A DNA stretch of 34,177 bases from UKL13-2 sp044346745 (GTDB lineage: Bacteria; Pseudomonadota; Gammaproteobacteria; Burkholderiales; Usitatibacteraceae). The notes under the pieces were generated by a model that saw nothing but the letters and a program-made list of their open reading frames with translations, searched no databases and had not been told where the DNA came from. Made by a program: the position numbers and the translations under genes. Shown here piece after piece: positions 24,617 through 32,975 of the stretch; the stretch's first letter is position 1; every line of letters begins with the position of its first letter. Where the stretch lies: NCBI GenBank assembly GCA_044346745.1, contig JBIIYQ010000020.1, positions 1 through 34,177 of the forward strand, read 5' to 3'.

Positions 24617-24943
24617 ATGAAGTCCAAACTTTTGATCGCACTACTGTTGGCCTGCGCTCCTGCGCTGGCCGTTGCCAAGGGCAACATCGAAGAAGGCAAG
24701 AAAAAAGCTGAGACCTGCAAGGCGTGCCACGGCGAGGGCGGTGCAAAACCTGTTCTACCGGAGTACCCGATCTTGGCTGGCCAATATGCCGACTACTTGG
24801 CCGCCGCGCTGAATCAGTACAAATCTGGCAAGCGTAAAAACGCACTCATGACGGGCTTCAGCGCTGCACTCTCGCCTCAAGACATTCGTGACCTCGCTGC
24901 CTACTTTGCCTCAGAGAAGTCGCCGTTGCGGGAAAAATACTAA
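24617..24943 (+). CDS. Monoheme class I cytochrome c, periplasmic (c4/c553-like)
   Basis: This 108-aa partner of the preceding cytochrome has a signal peptide at residues 1-20 (MKSKLLIALLLACAPALAVA). The heme site is CKACH (Cys34, Cys37, His38), and Met78 (KNALMTGFSAALS) is the likely axial ligand. PILAGQYADYLAAALNQYKSGKR and DIRDLAAYFASEK are c4/c553 landmarks. It probably shuttles electrons in the periplasm, perhaps towards a terminal oxidase; no oxidase gene is visible here. It is followed by a strong terminator. Confidence 0.92.
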   Translation: MKSKLLIALLLACAPALAVAKGNIEEGKKKAETCKACHGEGGAKPVLPEYPILAGQYADYLAAALNQYKSGKRKNALMTGFSAALSPQDIRDLAAYFASEKSPLREKY

Positions 24944-24963
24944 TCGCTTCCCCAGCCCGATAG

Positions 24964-24993
24964 AAAACCCGCTTGCGAGCGGGTTTTTTGTTT
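24964..24993 (+). terminator. Rho-independent terminator after the cytochrome genes
   Basis: AAAACCCGCT-TGCG-AGCGGGTTTT forms a near-perfect stem with a four-base loop and runs into TTTTTTGTTTT. It begins about 20 bp after the second cytochrome stop. This is a textbook terminator. Confidence 0.92.
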
Positions 24994-25031
24994 TGCACTC
25001 AACACGTGGTGCGGGGTTCGATGCCGGGAAG

Positions 25032-25107
25032 GTCGGCTTTGCGGCGACGGGAAGGCGTGCTTCTGACCCAAAGCCGACATGGCGAATGCCCGAAAGCCGA
25101 CATTCGC
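25032..25107. repeat. Compound intergenic repeat with three copies of an AAAGCCGAC core
   Basis: GTCGGCTTTG (25032-25041) and CAAAGCCGAC (25069-25078) form a perfect 10-bp inverted repeat. GCGAATG (25082-25088) and CATTCGC (25101-25107) form a second one that encloses a third AAAGCCGAC (25093-25101). It lies in the otherwise empty stretch 24994-25199 between convergent transcripts. It looks like a dispersed palindromic element; copy number cannot be seen here. Confidence 0.6.
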
Positions 25108-25199
25108 AAGGAACTCAGATCAAATGGCTACCGCCTGAAAACAGTTTGACTCTGTCAACTTTAATTCAATCGTCAGCCTTTCTTTCATTACATATTTAC

Positions 25200-26459
25200 T
25201 TAATCGTTTTTAGCATTTCGCATTCGCAATCGCGACAAATACATGCTGAGCCTCTGCTCCGGCCTGCACTCTTCATCGCGCTCGGCGTTCAGTGCAGCCA
25301 AGTACCTTTCAGCTTCCCTAACATCGCCCTTCAACCGAAAGTGCCAACTCGCCGTTGCCCAAAGTTCGCAACGCTTGCTCGCTTCTTCCTTAGATAGGAT
25401 CTGGTCAAAGCGGCTCGCTTCGAGATTCCCTGCCACTAATGCACCGATCGCCCAATCCTCGTTTTCTATGGGGCTGGTTTTAAATTTTCCCTCGTACGGA
25501 ATGAAGGACGTTGGCATTTCCATACCGTTCGCCTTAGCGAAAAGGTGTCTACGTACTTGCCGGTTATACAATCCACAAACGGGTTTACCCCGCAAGTCCG
25601 AAGCGACTTTCGCAAGTTCAAAACTCTTCTTCGACCAATACTCTGCATTCCCTTCTGGGGTCGAAACATTGTCCAAGAGATTCAGCATCCACAATCCCGT
25701 AGCAGACCAAGCGCCTCCACATCCCTCGAGGTCGTTGGCACGGATTACTTCGAGGTGGAGAGACGCTGCCTTGGGCAAATCAATGGGTTGCCCCATAAAG
25801 CCGAACTGCGAGGCTAGCCCGATGTAGTTCATGCAGTAAAGGTCATTTCTCTTCGCGCATTGTTCTAAGTAGCGGTAGCTTCGAGGAACGTCGCCAAGGT
25901 AGTCTTTCGCAACCACCGCTGCACTTAGCATGACTCCTGGAATATCGAATGGAAAGAGCTCCCCCTCGAATTTGCCAGTGTCAGCAATCGTATGTAGCCT
26001 AGCCTCACGCGCCAACACATAGTCATAGTCGGCCAAGGCAGCGAGTGCAAGCGGTTTGCTAAACACGCTAGTTCGAGTTTTTTGCTCGCTTACCTGACGT
26101 GATAGCAAGCGACCCCGAAGTACGTATGGCCACAATGCCTGCTTTGCGCCGTCGTCTCTCGTGCGCTCAATTTCGTCAGACAGTCGACGGACTGCGGAAT
26201 CAAGCTGGGCGAGATAGCCGGGGCCAGGACTTGACGAAGCCCTTAGCGTTAGCGCCCCCATCACTAGCGCATCGATCTGGGTGAGTGGCTCAGTTGTGAG
26301 CTTCAGCAGAGCGCGCGTAGCCGGGGTCGCCGATACGGCAGTGACACGATCTTTCGTTGGAATCGCTTGGGTTACAACCGAGGGTTGCGTGGCACATCCA
26401 ACAAGAAGGGCCAAACCAGTTAGCAGAAAAAATGGTCTTACCGGTGACGGATTTTTCAT
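25200..26459 (-). CDS. Predicted lipoprotein, Sel1/TPR-like, function unknown
   Basis: This is a 419-aa exported lipoprotein. The signal peptide RPFFLLTGLALLVGC ends in lipobox LVGC (Cys about residue 22). The start ATG at 26459 puts this at the N-terminus; the longer frame from 26501 would add 14 residues. The body is helical-looking, with Sel1/TPR-like stretches (YRYLEQCAKRNDLYCMNYIG, LPKAASLHLEVIRANDLEGC) and several Cys residues spaced like paired-cysteine Sel1 repeats. The C-terminus is basic (RLRMRNAKND). I recognise no catalytic motif. A 281-bp gap separates it from the secreted-protein gene upstream, so it may be transcribed separately. By eye it is more AT-rich than the first 24 kb. 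Confidence 0.75.
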   Translation of the reverse strand: MKNPSPVRPFFLLTGLALLVGCATQPSVVTQAIPTKDRVTAVSATPATRALLKLTTEPLTQIDALVMGALTLRASSSPGPGYLAQLDSAVRRLSDEIERTRDDGAKQALWPYVLRGRLLSRQVSEQKTRTSVFSKPLALAALADYDYVLAREARLHTIADTGKFEGELFPFDIPGVMLSAAVVAKDYLGDVPRSYRYLEQCAKRNDLYCMNYIGLASQFGFMGQPIDLPKAASLHLEVIRANDLEGCGGAWSATGLWMLNLLDNVSTPEGNAEYWSKKSFELAKVASDLRGKPVCGLYNRQVRRHLFAKANGMEMPTSFIPYEGKFKTSPIENEDWAIGALVAGNLEASRFDQILSKEEASKRCELWATASWHFRLKGDVREAERYLAALNAERDEECRPEQRLSMYLSRLRMRNAKND

Positions 26460-26740
26460 CCAGGGCTCGATAAAGAAAGATGTAAGGTTAAAGTTCAGCA
26501 CTAACTCGTCGGGTATTCCTGCAACAACAGGGGTCAGTTAGAGTGTCGCAAGGATCCGCTGCTCGTGGCCTCAAACATCATCACAAGTTAACAGTAACTT
26601 TTAAAAGACACAAATCGAATCGGATGACCCCAAGCTACTGTTTAGATTTCCGGGCCGCCTAGATTCGATGTTGCTCAGCCATCTCGGCATACGCTGAAAC
26701 AAATTTGCCGCCAACACATTCAAATCAAGCGTCAGCCGAT
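26460..26740. other. Non-coding gap upstream of the 419-aa lipoprotein gene
   Basis: No convincing ORF is seen on either strand. An inverted repeat AAGTTA-ACAG-TAACTT lies at 26585-26600, about 125 bp before the lipoprotein start and next to an AT-rich TTTTAAAA. It may mark a promoter or operator region for that gene. The edge near 26719-26745 is similar to sequence at 25166-25210 (see findings). Confidence 0.4.
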
Positions 26741-27592
26741 CTACCTAAGCGTCTTTAGCACTTCTGTCGCCTTGCGGGTAATCTCGACTTCAAGAATTAG
26801 CTTTAACGCGCGGACTTTTTCGGCGCCAGATAGCAAATCCCACGGTTTTGTGTCACCTGGCGGTTTTCCCCCAACGAAGATGCCTTCCGTGATTGGCGAG
26901 CTTTGGACTACGTGCTCTGTACGCAGATCAACGAGAATAAGATCCACGAACACGTATGGCACCAGGAAGCCGTAGAGACCTCTCTCGTTTCGCTCTTCTT
27001 CGAATTGAGTTGCTGACTTTCCTGAAAGTGCGGAGCTCACGTAATAGCCTATGCCGTCCAGACGTTCATCCCCAAAGAAAGCGTCCCAGCTTGGCAAGGC
27101 TAGCCTTGCCTGATCTTCACGCTTCAGGAGGAGAAGCAGTTGTTCGACGCCTCGATTCCGTAGAGTCTCTCGAACAGTTTTGGGGAGGCTAAACTTTGAG
27201 GCTCTCAGTTCAAACAGAGATTCCGTCCTTGGAAATACGCTCTTGTCTCGTGCGTCGAGCACACTGACTTCGCCATTCGGATCAGACGACTTGATGGCGG
27301 CTAGCGCGGTCAGGCTTGCTGCCCGGTCAAGCGCGTCGTCCTCCAGGTTCTTGATGCGCACAAGCCACCTTCGGTTCACCGCATTGCGATCACTAATCAG
27401 GGCATTTCGAAAGACAACCTCGAATCGATTGCCAACTAAGGACATAACCGCGTAGGTTCTGTTCGCACCGGTCGACGGCTCCGACGGCTGAGAATTCGAT
27501 TCCGAAAGCGCTAGCGTTGAGACAGGCCACACGAATGAGAGCCATATGAAGAGCCTACATATTGCTGACGGCACAGGTTGGAGGCGTAGCAT
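26741..27592 (-). CDS. Secreted protein of unknown function
   Basis: This 283-aa exported protein has an N-terminal signal peptide (residues 1 to about 29, RLFIWLSFVWPVSTLALS). The mature part begins with a low-complexity Ser/Pro stretch, then VMSLVGNRFEVVF, RVIDPT-free mixed alpha/beta sequence, GIGYYVSS, and YVFVDLILVDLRTEHVV. The last two resemble strands that report a variable envelope value, but I recognise no family. It starts 6 bp after the stop of the large transglutaminase-like gene, so the two are almost certainly co-translated and may function together. Confidence 0.72.
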   Translation of the reverse strand: MLRLQPVPSAICRLFIWLSFVWPVSTLALSESNSQPSEPSTGANRTYAVMSLVGNRFEVVFRNALISDRNAVNRRWLVRIKNLEDDALDRAASLTALAAIKSSDPNGEVSVLDARDKSVFPRTESLFELRASKFSLPKTVRETLRNRGVEQLLLLLKREDQARLALPSWDAFFGDERLDGIGYYVSSALSGKSATQFEEERNERGLYGFLVPYVFVDLILVDLRTEHVVQSSPITEGIFVGGKPPGDTKPWDLLSGAEKVRALKLILEVEITRKATEVLKTLR

Positions 27593-27598
27593 CGAGGC

Positions 27599-30500
27599 CT
27601 ATTTTCCCAACTCGCTGAGGCGCTTTTTCCCCATTTCAAAACCGACGAGTGATGCCTTGAGGTACCACGATTTAGCGGTTTCCAAATCGAGCTTTTGCCC
27701 TAATCCCTTCGCAAACATATCCCCGAGACTTACCATCGCAAAGCCATCGCCGTGCTGCGCCGCTTGAGTACTCCACCAGAAGGCGACAACGAAGTTCTGC
27801 TTTACGCCAGTTCCGTCCAGATAGAGTCTGCCTAGTTGAGCTTGTGCCGACGGGTTACCTAGCGCTGCGCCGAGTCGGAAGTTGCGTCGAGCAGCCTCCA
27901 GATCTTGCTTTACTGAAGGTGTGCCGCGCAAATAGTACAGTCCGAGATTATTCGCCGCAATCGCGTTTCCGCCTTCTGCCGAAAGACGGAACCATTCCAA
28001 GGCAACCTTTTCGTCCTTTTCTACTCCATCACCATTCACGTACATAACACCCAACATGTTCTGGGCCAATGCGTCACGTTTTTCGGATGCTTTCCGGAAC
28101 CAAGAAAGAGCCGTTGCGTAGTCGCGCGGAACGCCTTCACCGGCATGATAAAGGGAGCCTAAGGCGAACTGCGATTTGCCGTAGCCGCGATTTGCACCCG
28201 CGAGCCACTTTTCTCGCGCTGCATTTAAGTCCTTTTTTTGATACGCCTTTTGTCCTTCAACATAATCCTTGTCGGCGCTGTCGAGTAGCTTCAATTCCGC
28301 CTTCGCCTGTCGATACTGCGATGACCCAAAAACTCCATATGGCCTAAACCATTTGAAGGCAGTTTCTGCGCCAAGATAGTCCTTTGCTGAAAGTCGTCGT
28401 TGCCCTATATAGAACCATGCATCATTTAGCGCGAGAGATCGGGCATCCGCGGAATTTGCCTCCGCAATTTTCAAAAGCTGTTCAGCGCTGATGATCCCCT
28501 GCTGATACGCGAGGACCGGGCGCGGCCATGGGCCGTCGACGAGTTCGCTCGCCAAGTTCTGGAGGTCCGGCGGTACAGGCGCCTCCATGCGCTGCAGTAG
28601 CGCGTAGAGATTCGCGGCGTTATCTGCCGTATAAGTTCCGGCTTTTACCCGGGTTTCTTTGAATTTCTGCATGACGTCAATCGCCCCGTTTTTATCCCCA
28701 GCATAGAATTTCGCCCAGGCAAGCGTCACCCGCAGAGGATCATCTTCCTTAAGCGGTTCCTCAGCTTCAAATAGCGGGACACTGGCGGCAAACTCGCCCT
28801 TGGCAGCAAGCCACCGCGCCATACAAAGTTTGACTCCTGGCTCACGCTTCTCTTGGGCCATTGTTCGCTCGAGATCAGCAATTTCGGCTGTGCTTTCTGG
28901 ACGTAGAAAATCGATCATGTCAGGAATTACAACGACAACATCGCACGCTTCCGCAACCTTTATTTCGCTTTTCTTGTTGCTCTTTGCATACGTCTTCGCG
29001 AAGTCGACTATGCTCAAGGTGGATCTGAGCGCCGCAACATCACGATATGAAAGGTCTAGAGATTCCGGCTTAACAACTAGTTGCTCCTTAACAGAAAAAT
29101 TTGCGCTGATGAATTCATCAAGACGTTTGGCTTCTATCTGAAGGTTAGGCAGGTCCGGTGCACTAATTTGATCGCGCTTCACTCGGTAGTCCATCAGGTA
29201 AGTTACTTGATTCCCTAACAGGACGAATTCTTCTCGGACTGCGAAGAATGGAGTGTCGATCATCTTTGCGTAAGGCGCTTCATACGCCCGTAGAGTCGCG
29301 GGCCAATTGATGTTTAGCCGGTAGCGGCCGGCGAATTTGCCCTTGGGAAGCTTAAACGGATAATTTCGTACCAACTTTGGCGGGATACCCAAGCTCCCGT
29401 CGATGACTTCCGTCTTGAAGTTAATCGTGTACTTCCCATCTTTGTGCGTGACCGGCTTTGGAAGCGAGTAACGTGCAACCCACTCAAAGTGTCCTTCCTC
29501 CGCGACATCTCGAAACGTCGGCTCTCCGACTAATGTGACCCCGGCATACTGTTTTTCGTAAAGCGAAAGCGCGTCCTTCCGCAACTCGCTCGCTGACATG
29601 GACGGATAACGTTGGCGAGCCCAGCTCGCAAGCGGACCACGATAAATCTCTCTAGCCTCCAAAACAACGTCTGCGTCAAACGCTGCAATTGAAAAATTAT
29701 CAATATGCTCAAAACTCGGGGCAAGCGATGAATCCTCGGGTATTTTGGTGAGCCCTACCGTCGCTTTATCCACCAAAAGCACTTCCGCACCCGGGAACGA
29801 CGGAGGCAAGTTGGCTAAGCCACCTTTTTGGCCTAATTGGGTGGGGTCTACGTAGTAAGTTAGGCGGTCTAGCTCAATTCGCACAATGACGTGATCAAAC
29901 GATCCCGGTGTTGGGATTGTCTTTGCGGGGTACATTGGCGCTTGCGCTGCAACCAAGACTGGCTTCGCCTGAATACCAAGCCTCGCCAAAATGCTGACAA
30001 GCAGGTAACTTTTGTCTTTGCAGTCGCCGTATCGACGGCGCAACACGACGTCGGGGGATTGCGGCCGATGGGAATTTTCTCCGATTGAAACGCTGAAATA
30101 TCGAATTTCGTTTTGAACCCAATGGAGCGCAGCCGCGGCTTGTTCAGCTTTTGTCCCCAACGGGGCGAACTGCAGGACCACTGACTTAAGCGCGAAAGAA
30201 TCGGCCGCCTTGGGAAACAGGTTCTCTGCCCAGCCTGCAACACTCTGCCAATTCGGGTGTTCACTAAACTGAAGAAACCGGGCTGGTAAATAGTCTGTGG
30301 GAACAGAACTCTCGTACTCGATAGGTGCTAGCGCTCTTTCTTCAAACCGCAGTCGTTGCATTTCGCCGATCGCGTCAATTATTGGTGTCACTGGTGTCGT
30401 ACGAAAATCGCCAACTTGCCGCCAATAGAGTGGTCGTTGCTTCGAGTGGATCACCGTAAGCCGACGTAATTCGATAGGCTGATCTAAGTCCCAACCAAAA

Positions 30501-31045
30501 TCTGTCGACCATAACTTACCAAAAACTGGATTTGTTCCCTCCAGCGAGTAAGTAATCCAAAGTGTGTCCCCCACGCGCACATCCTGTAACAACAGCTGAG
30601 CCGTTACTGCCCCGCCGTACACCCCTTCCTCAATTTTCTCCTCGCGCTCGAGCAGGCGTACATTCACCGTGGCAGTGCGATCCAGCGATTGCTCGTTGCG
30701 CAAAATCACTACTCGGTGCAAAGCAAGCTTCTGAAAAGTTGGATAGAAAGGAATGCTGAATTGCCCGATCTGGCTCAGCGCAGCCCGATCATTAACTTTA
30801 ATGGCGCGATTCAGGATGATCGCCGGCGTATTGCCAACCCACGCTTGCGTCTCAGCTAGGCGCATGACAACTGGATCAAGACGCGAGGTGCCAGGCAGCT
30901 CAGCGAGCGCCTGAGCCCACTTCGGCAAGGGTGTGCCACGAGAAAACTTGACTACTGTCTGAGAAGCTAACTTTTCAGCCGCGCCCGTCAAAGGGGAGAA
31001 GCACAAGCACAAGAGGCACACTATCGGGGCTAGGACTGAACGCAT
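27599..31045 (-). CDS. Large exported DUF3857 / transglutaminase-like / TPR / Sel1-repeat protein
   Basis: This is an 1148-aa periplasmic protein. The signal peptide is at residues 1-23 (MRSVLAPIVCLLCLCFSPLT). The N-terminal half resembles DUF3857 and contains a transglutaminase-like catalytic triad: Cys342 (RRYGDCKDKS), His385 (FDHVIV) and Asp400 (YYVDPT). TPR-like helices follow. The last about 190 residues hold four to five Sel1 repeats (SQFALGSLYHAGEGVPRDYATALSWFRKA, NMLGVMYVNGDGVEKDEKVALEWF, AQLGRLYLDGTGVKQN). DUF3857-transglutaminase proteins are common in Gram-negative envelopes, but their substrate is unknown. I chose ATG 31045; the in-frame TTG 31069 lacks a ribosome site. It is followed after 6 bp by the 283-aa secreted protein gene. 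Confidence 0.88.
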   Translation of the reverse strand: MRSVLAPIVCLLCLCFSPLTGAAEKLASQTVVKFSRGTPLPKWAQALAELPGTSRLDPVVMRLAETQAWVGNTPAIILNRAIKVNDRAALSQIGQFSIPFYPTFQKLALHRVVILRNEQSLDRTATVNVRLLEREEKIEEGVYGGAVTAQLLLQDVRVGDTLWITYSLEGTNPVFGKLWSTDFGWDLDQPIELRRLTVIHSKQRPLYWRQVGDFRTTPVTPIIDAIGEMQRLRFEERALAPIEYESSVPTDYLPARFLQFSEHPNWQSVAGWAENLFPKAADSFALKSVVLQFAPLGTKAEQAAAALHWVQNEIRYFSVSIGENSHRPQSPDVVLRRRYGDCKDKSYLLVSILARLGIQAKPVLVAAQAPMYPAKTIPTPGSFDHVIVRIELDRLTYYVDPTQLGQKGGLANLPPSFPGAEVLLVDKATVGLTKIPEDSSLAPSFEHIDNFSIAAFDADVVLEAREIYRGPLASWARQRYPSMSASELRKDALSLYEKQYAGVTLVGEPTFRDVAEEGHFEWVARYSLPKPVTHKDGKYTINFKTEVIDGSLGIPPKLVRNYPFKLPKGKFAGRYRLNINWPATLRAYEAPYAKMIDTPFFAVREEFVLLGNQVTYLMDYRVKRDQISAPDLPNLQIEAKRLDEFISANFSVKEQLVVKPESLDLSYRDVAALRSTLSIVDFAKTYAKSNKKSEIKVAEACDVVVVIPDMIDFLRPESTAEIADLERTMAQEKREPGVKLCMARWLAAKGEFAASVPLFEAEEPLKEDDPLRVTLAWAKFYAGDKNGAIDVMQKFKETRVKAGTYTADNAANLYALLQRMEAPVPPDLQNLASELVDGPWPRPVLAYQQGIISAEQLLKIAEANSADARSLALNDAWFYIGQRRLSAKDYLGAETAFKWFRPYGVFGSSQYRQAKAELKLLDSADKDYVEGQKAYQKKDLNAAREKWLAGANRGYGKSQFALGSLYHAGEGVPRDYATALSWFRKASEKRDALAQNMLGVMYVNGDGVEKDEKVALEWFRLSAEGGNAIAANNLGLYYLRGTPSVKQDLEAARRNFRLGAALGNPSAQAQLGRLYLDGTGVKQNFVVAFWWSTQAAQHGDGFAMVSLGDMFAKGLGQKLDLETAKSWYLKASLVGFEMGKKRLSELGK

Positions 31046-31235
31046 AGGATTGGATGAAGGCTGAATCAAAAAGGGAATGCCGTCTGTTTATACGGGAAAC
31101 GATTTTCTACCGCTGCTGCGCACAAGCTGGCTAGCGGACCACACTTGGGAACTTTTTGCCTTTAGGCGCTGGCACGAAAACGTGCTCGTCAATCTACGTG
31201 CAACACTCTACATATGTGATTTGCGTAGCCTCCTA

Positions 31236-31763
31236 TCAATCGGGAACAAACGTACCCCTATCTTTGGGTGGAATGGAAATGTTACCAATGCCGCCGGAAA
31301 GTAACTCGGCTGGTACGCCTTTGTCAGTGACGGTCAGAAAGTACCATGAGGAGCCTTGGTTTTCTGAGATTGCGAGGGCACTCGACCATTGCTTGAATAC
31401 TCCCTTGCCGCGCTCCTTATCTACTACGGCCGCTGTAGTAAGAACTGGAACCAGCGCTAAGATACGCGTACCCACTTGCGACACCTGCGTTGGAGGAGAG
31501 CAGGTCATTTTTGCACCCAGTTGCTGTACCTGTTCGGCGCCCTTTCTTAACAAAGCTGCCATTTTTTCCGGTCCGCCAACCAATTGGACAAGCTTGGGAA
31601 AAACAAACTTGAGTCCAGCGTCCGGATCTCCTGCGATGATCTTCGCTTGCATTTCATTGCAGCTTGCTTGAATAGCAATCAATCGGTTGTTGTCTTCAGC
31701 GATTGCAAAGGAAGGTGCAGCGGCTGCGAGCACAAGAAATGTAAATTTCGCGTTTAGTTTCAT
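31236..31763 (-). CDS. Small secreted protein, function unknown
   Basis: This 175-aa protein has a clear signal peptide (residues 1-21, KLNAKFTFLVLAAAAPSFAIA) and AGGTGG about 8 bases before ATG 31763, which decides this start over the longer frame from 31889. The mature protein has a helical N-terminal part (RLIAIQASCNEMQAKI, EKMAALLRKGAEQVQQLG) with two Cys, and a C-terminal beta-rich part (RILALVPVLTTAAVV, SWYFLTVTDKGVPAELL). The C-terminal layout suggests a small periplasmic domain. No family is recognised. It lies 190 bp upstream of the large transglutaminase-like gene, same strand, so may belong to the same transcription unit. Confidence 0.72.
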   Translation of the reverse strand: MKLNAKFTFLVLAAAAPSFAIAEDNNRLIAIQASCNEMQAKIIAGDPDAGLKFVFPKLVQLVGGPEKMAALLRKGAEQVQQLGAKMTCSPPTQVSQVGTRILALVPVLTTAAVVDKERGKGVFKQWSSALAISENQGSSWYFLTVTDKGVPAELLSGGIGNISIPPKDRGTFVPD

Positions 31764-31982
31764 TTTGTGATCCACCTGAATTTGTAACGACAGCCGGAGT
31801 CTCCCCGGCCTTTTGGATGACGCACTATTGGTTTGAGAGTGATCGAAAAAACCATTTATTGAGTATTGTGCATGCGCAAAACTCCGCACTTACCCACACC
31901 TGCAGCAGCATTAAGTTTTTTGTCACCAACGACAATGATGACTGAATTGGGCGATACATCGCAACCGTCGGTTCTGGCCAAA

Positions 31983-32597
31983 CTAAGACGGAAAAGTACA
32001 TTTACCGAACGTCTCCGTGATGATGCGAATGGAATTGTCGATATTTTGATCGGGGCTCCAATCCTGCCTTAGATTTATTGGGTCAATCCTACTCAATATG
32101 TAGATGAAGCGCCCGTTCGTGAATTGAATTTGCGCCCGAACCCCATCAACACGTTTCCCGCCGGACATCACTGTGTTCGAACTCTCCGGGAGCACCAATG
32201 CCGAGATATGCACGCGGCGCCCATTCACTTCAGCATGCTTTTGTTTTGCGATCGTTGCTTTCGGAACCCCCTGCTTGACCAGCGGCAAAATATTGTCTTT
32301 AAGATACCCCTCATAAATGGCCTGTTCTTGCACTCGCAGCTGCGCTGGATCCTCGATCTTGGGATCGAATTCCTGAACGTCAATGCGAGTCATATCAAGA
32401 TCCAAAAAGGTGAGGCGGACTGTGCCTGCGCGTGGCCCGAAATTCGTCTCTACCCCTGTTTCAAACTTGGGATAGGGCGCACAGGAGAAACCGCCAAGGG
32501 GAGACACGAATGGCTGTCCGCGCGGAAGTTTTTCTGAGGACCCGCATGCAACGCACGCAATCAGCAGCGGCACGGATAGGATTGTTCTAGTCTTCAT
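31983..32597 (-). CDS. Predicted lipoprotein, function unknown
   Basis: This 204-aa exported protein starts MKTRTILSVPLLIACVACGSS. Cys15 (LIAC) fits a lipobox best, with Cys18 as the alternative. The mature part is beta-rich (GTVRLTFLDLDMTRIDVQEF, RRVHISALVLPES, RAQIQFTNGRFIYILSRID), with helices between, a shape seen in small periplasmic lipoproteins of many families. I recognise no family or catalytic site. It lies upstream of the 175-aa secreted protein on the same strand, with a 219-bp gap holding no clear gene. Confidence 0.72.
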   Translation of the reverse strand: MKTRTILSVPLLIACVACGSSEKLPRGQPFVSPLGGFSCAPYPKFETGVETNFGPRAGTVRLTFLDLDMTRIDVQEFDPKIEDPAQLRVQEQAIYEGYLKDNILPLVKQGVPKATIAKQKHAEVNGRRVHISALVLPESSNTVMSGGKRVDGVRAQIQFTNGRFIYILSRIDPINLRQDWSPDQNIDNSIRIITETFGKCTFPS

Positions 32598-32707
32598 TAA
32601 GCGTTCCCAAGTTCGCAGTCAGAGTAGGTTCTGGAGCAATTGTGAATTTAATCGTTGAATCGGAGCAGGCTTGGCAATGACTGCTTTTGGCCGAATTTGC
32701 ATCGCGG

Positions 32708-32857
32708 CTAACGAGACAAGCGCTGAATTATGAGACCGTTTCCGGCTTCTAGGATTGCAAGCCGCCGATTGACTTCGTCAACGGTACGCTCAATTCGAGT
32801 CTGCACGACCTGCAGGGCTTCCAACCACTCCAGTACCGAACTCTCATTGGGTGTCAT
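32708..32857 (-). CDS. 49-aa small protein, possible coiled coil
   Basis: On the minus strand ATG (32857-32855) has TAGGAAC upstream (AGGA seven bases before the ATG). The frame runs 49 codons to TAG (32710-32708). The product has a heptad-like run (VLEWLEALQVVQTRIERTV, then DEVNRRLAILEAG), with hydrophobics spaced at 3-4 residues, which suggests an amphipathic helix or coiled coil. It fills much of the 378-bp gap 32598-32975. It reads in the same direction as, and sits between, the terminator of the DUF2442 gene and the 204-aa lipoprotein. No family is recognised. Confidence 0.5.
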   Translation of the reverse strand: MTPNESSVLEWLEALQVVQTRIERTVDEVNRRLAILEAGNGLIIQRLSR

Positions 32858-32920
32858 CGCTTGTTCCTAGCTAATTGGTTGGGCCGGTTGTACCGGGGCT
32901 GTTGCTCGAAATCCGCCTCA

Positions 32921-32965
32921 CAAAAAAAGAAACCCCTGGCTGCTGTTTGCAAGCTCAGGGGTTTT
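32921..32965 (-). terminator. Rho-independent terminator after the DUF4160-DUF2442 pair
   Basis: Read on the minus strand, AAACCCCTG and CAGGGGTTT form a 9-bp stem around a 17-base, partly self-pairing loop, followed by TTTCTTTTTTT. It begins about 10 bp after the DUF2442 stop. This is a convincing terminator and separates the pair from the 49-aa ORF downstream. Confidence 0.9.
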
Positions 32966-32975
32966 ATGTTGACGC

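Noticed and set aside
25243..25827. 194-codon plus-strand frame
   Set aside because: It is antisense to the lipoprotein gene, has no ribosome site and no recognisable motif.
31866..32072. 68-codon plus-strand frame in the gap after the 204-aa lipoprotein
   Set aside because: It overlaps the lipoprotein's 3' end, lacks a ribosome site and has no motif.
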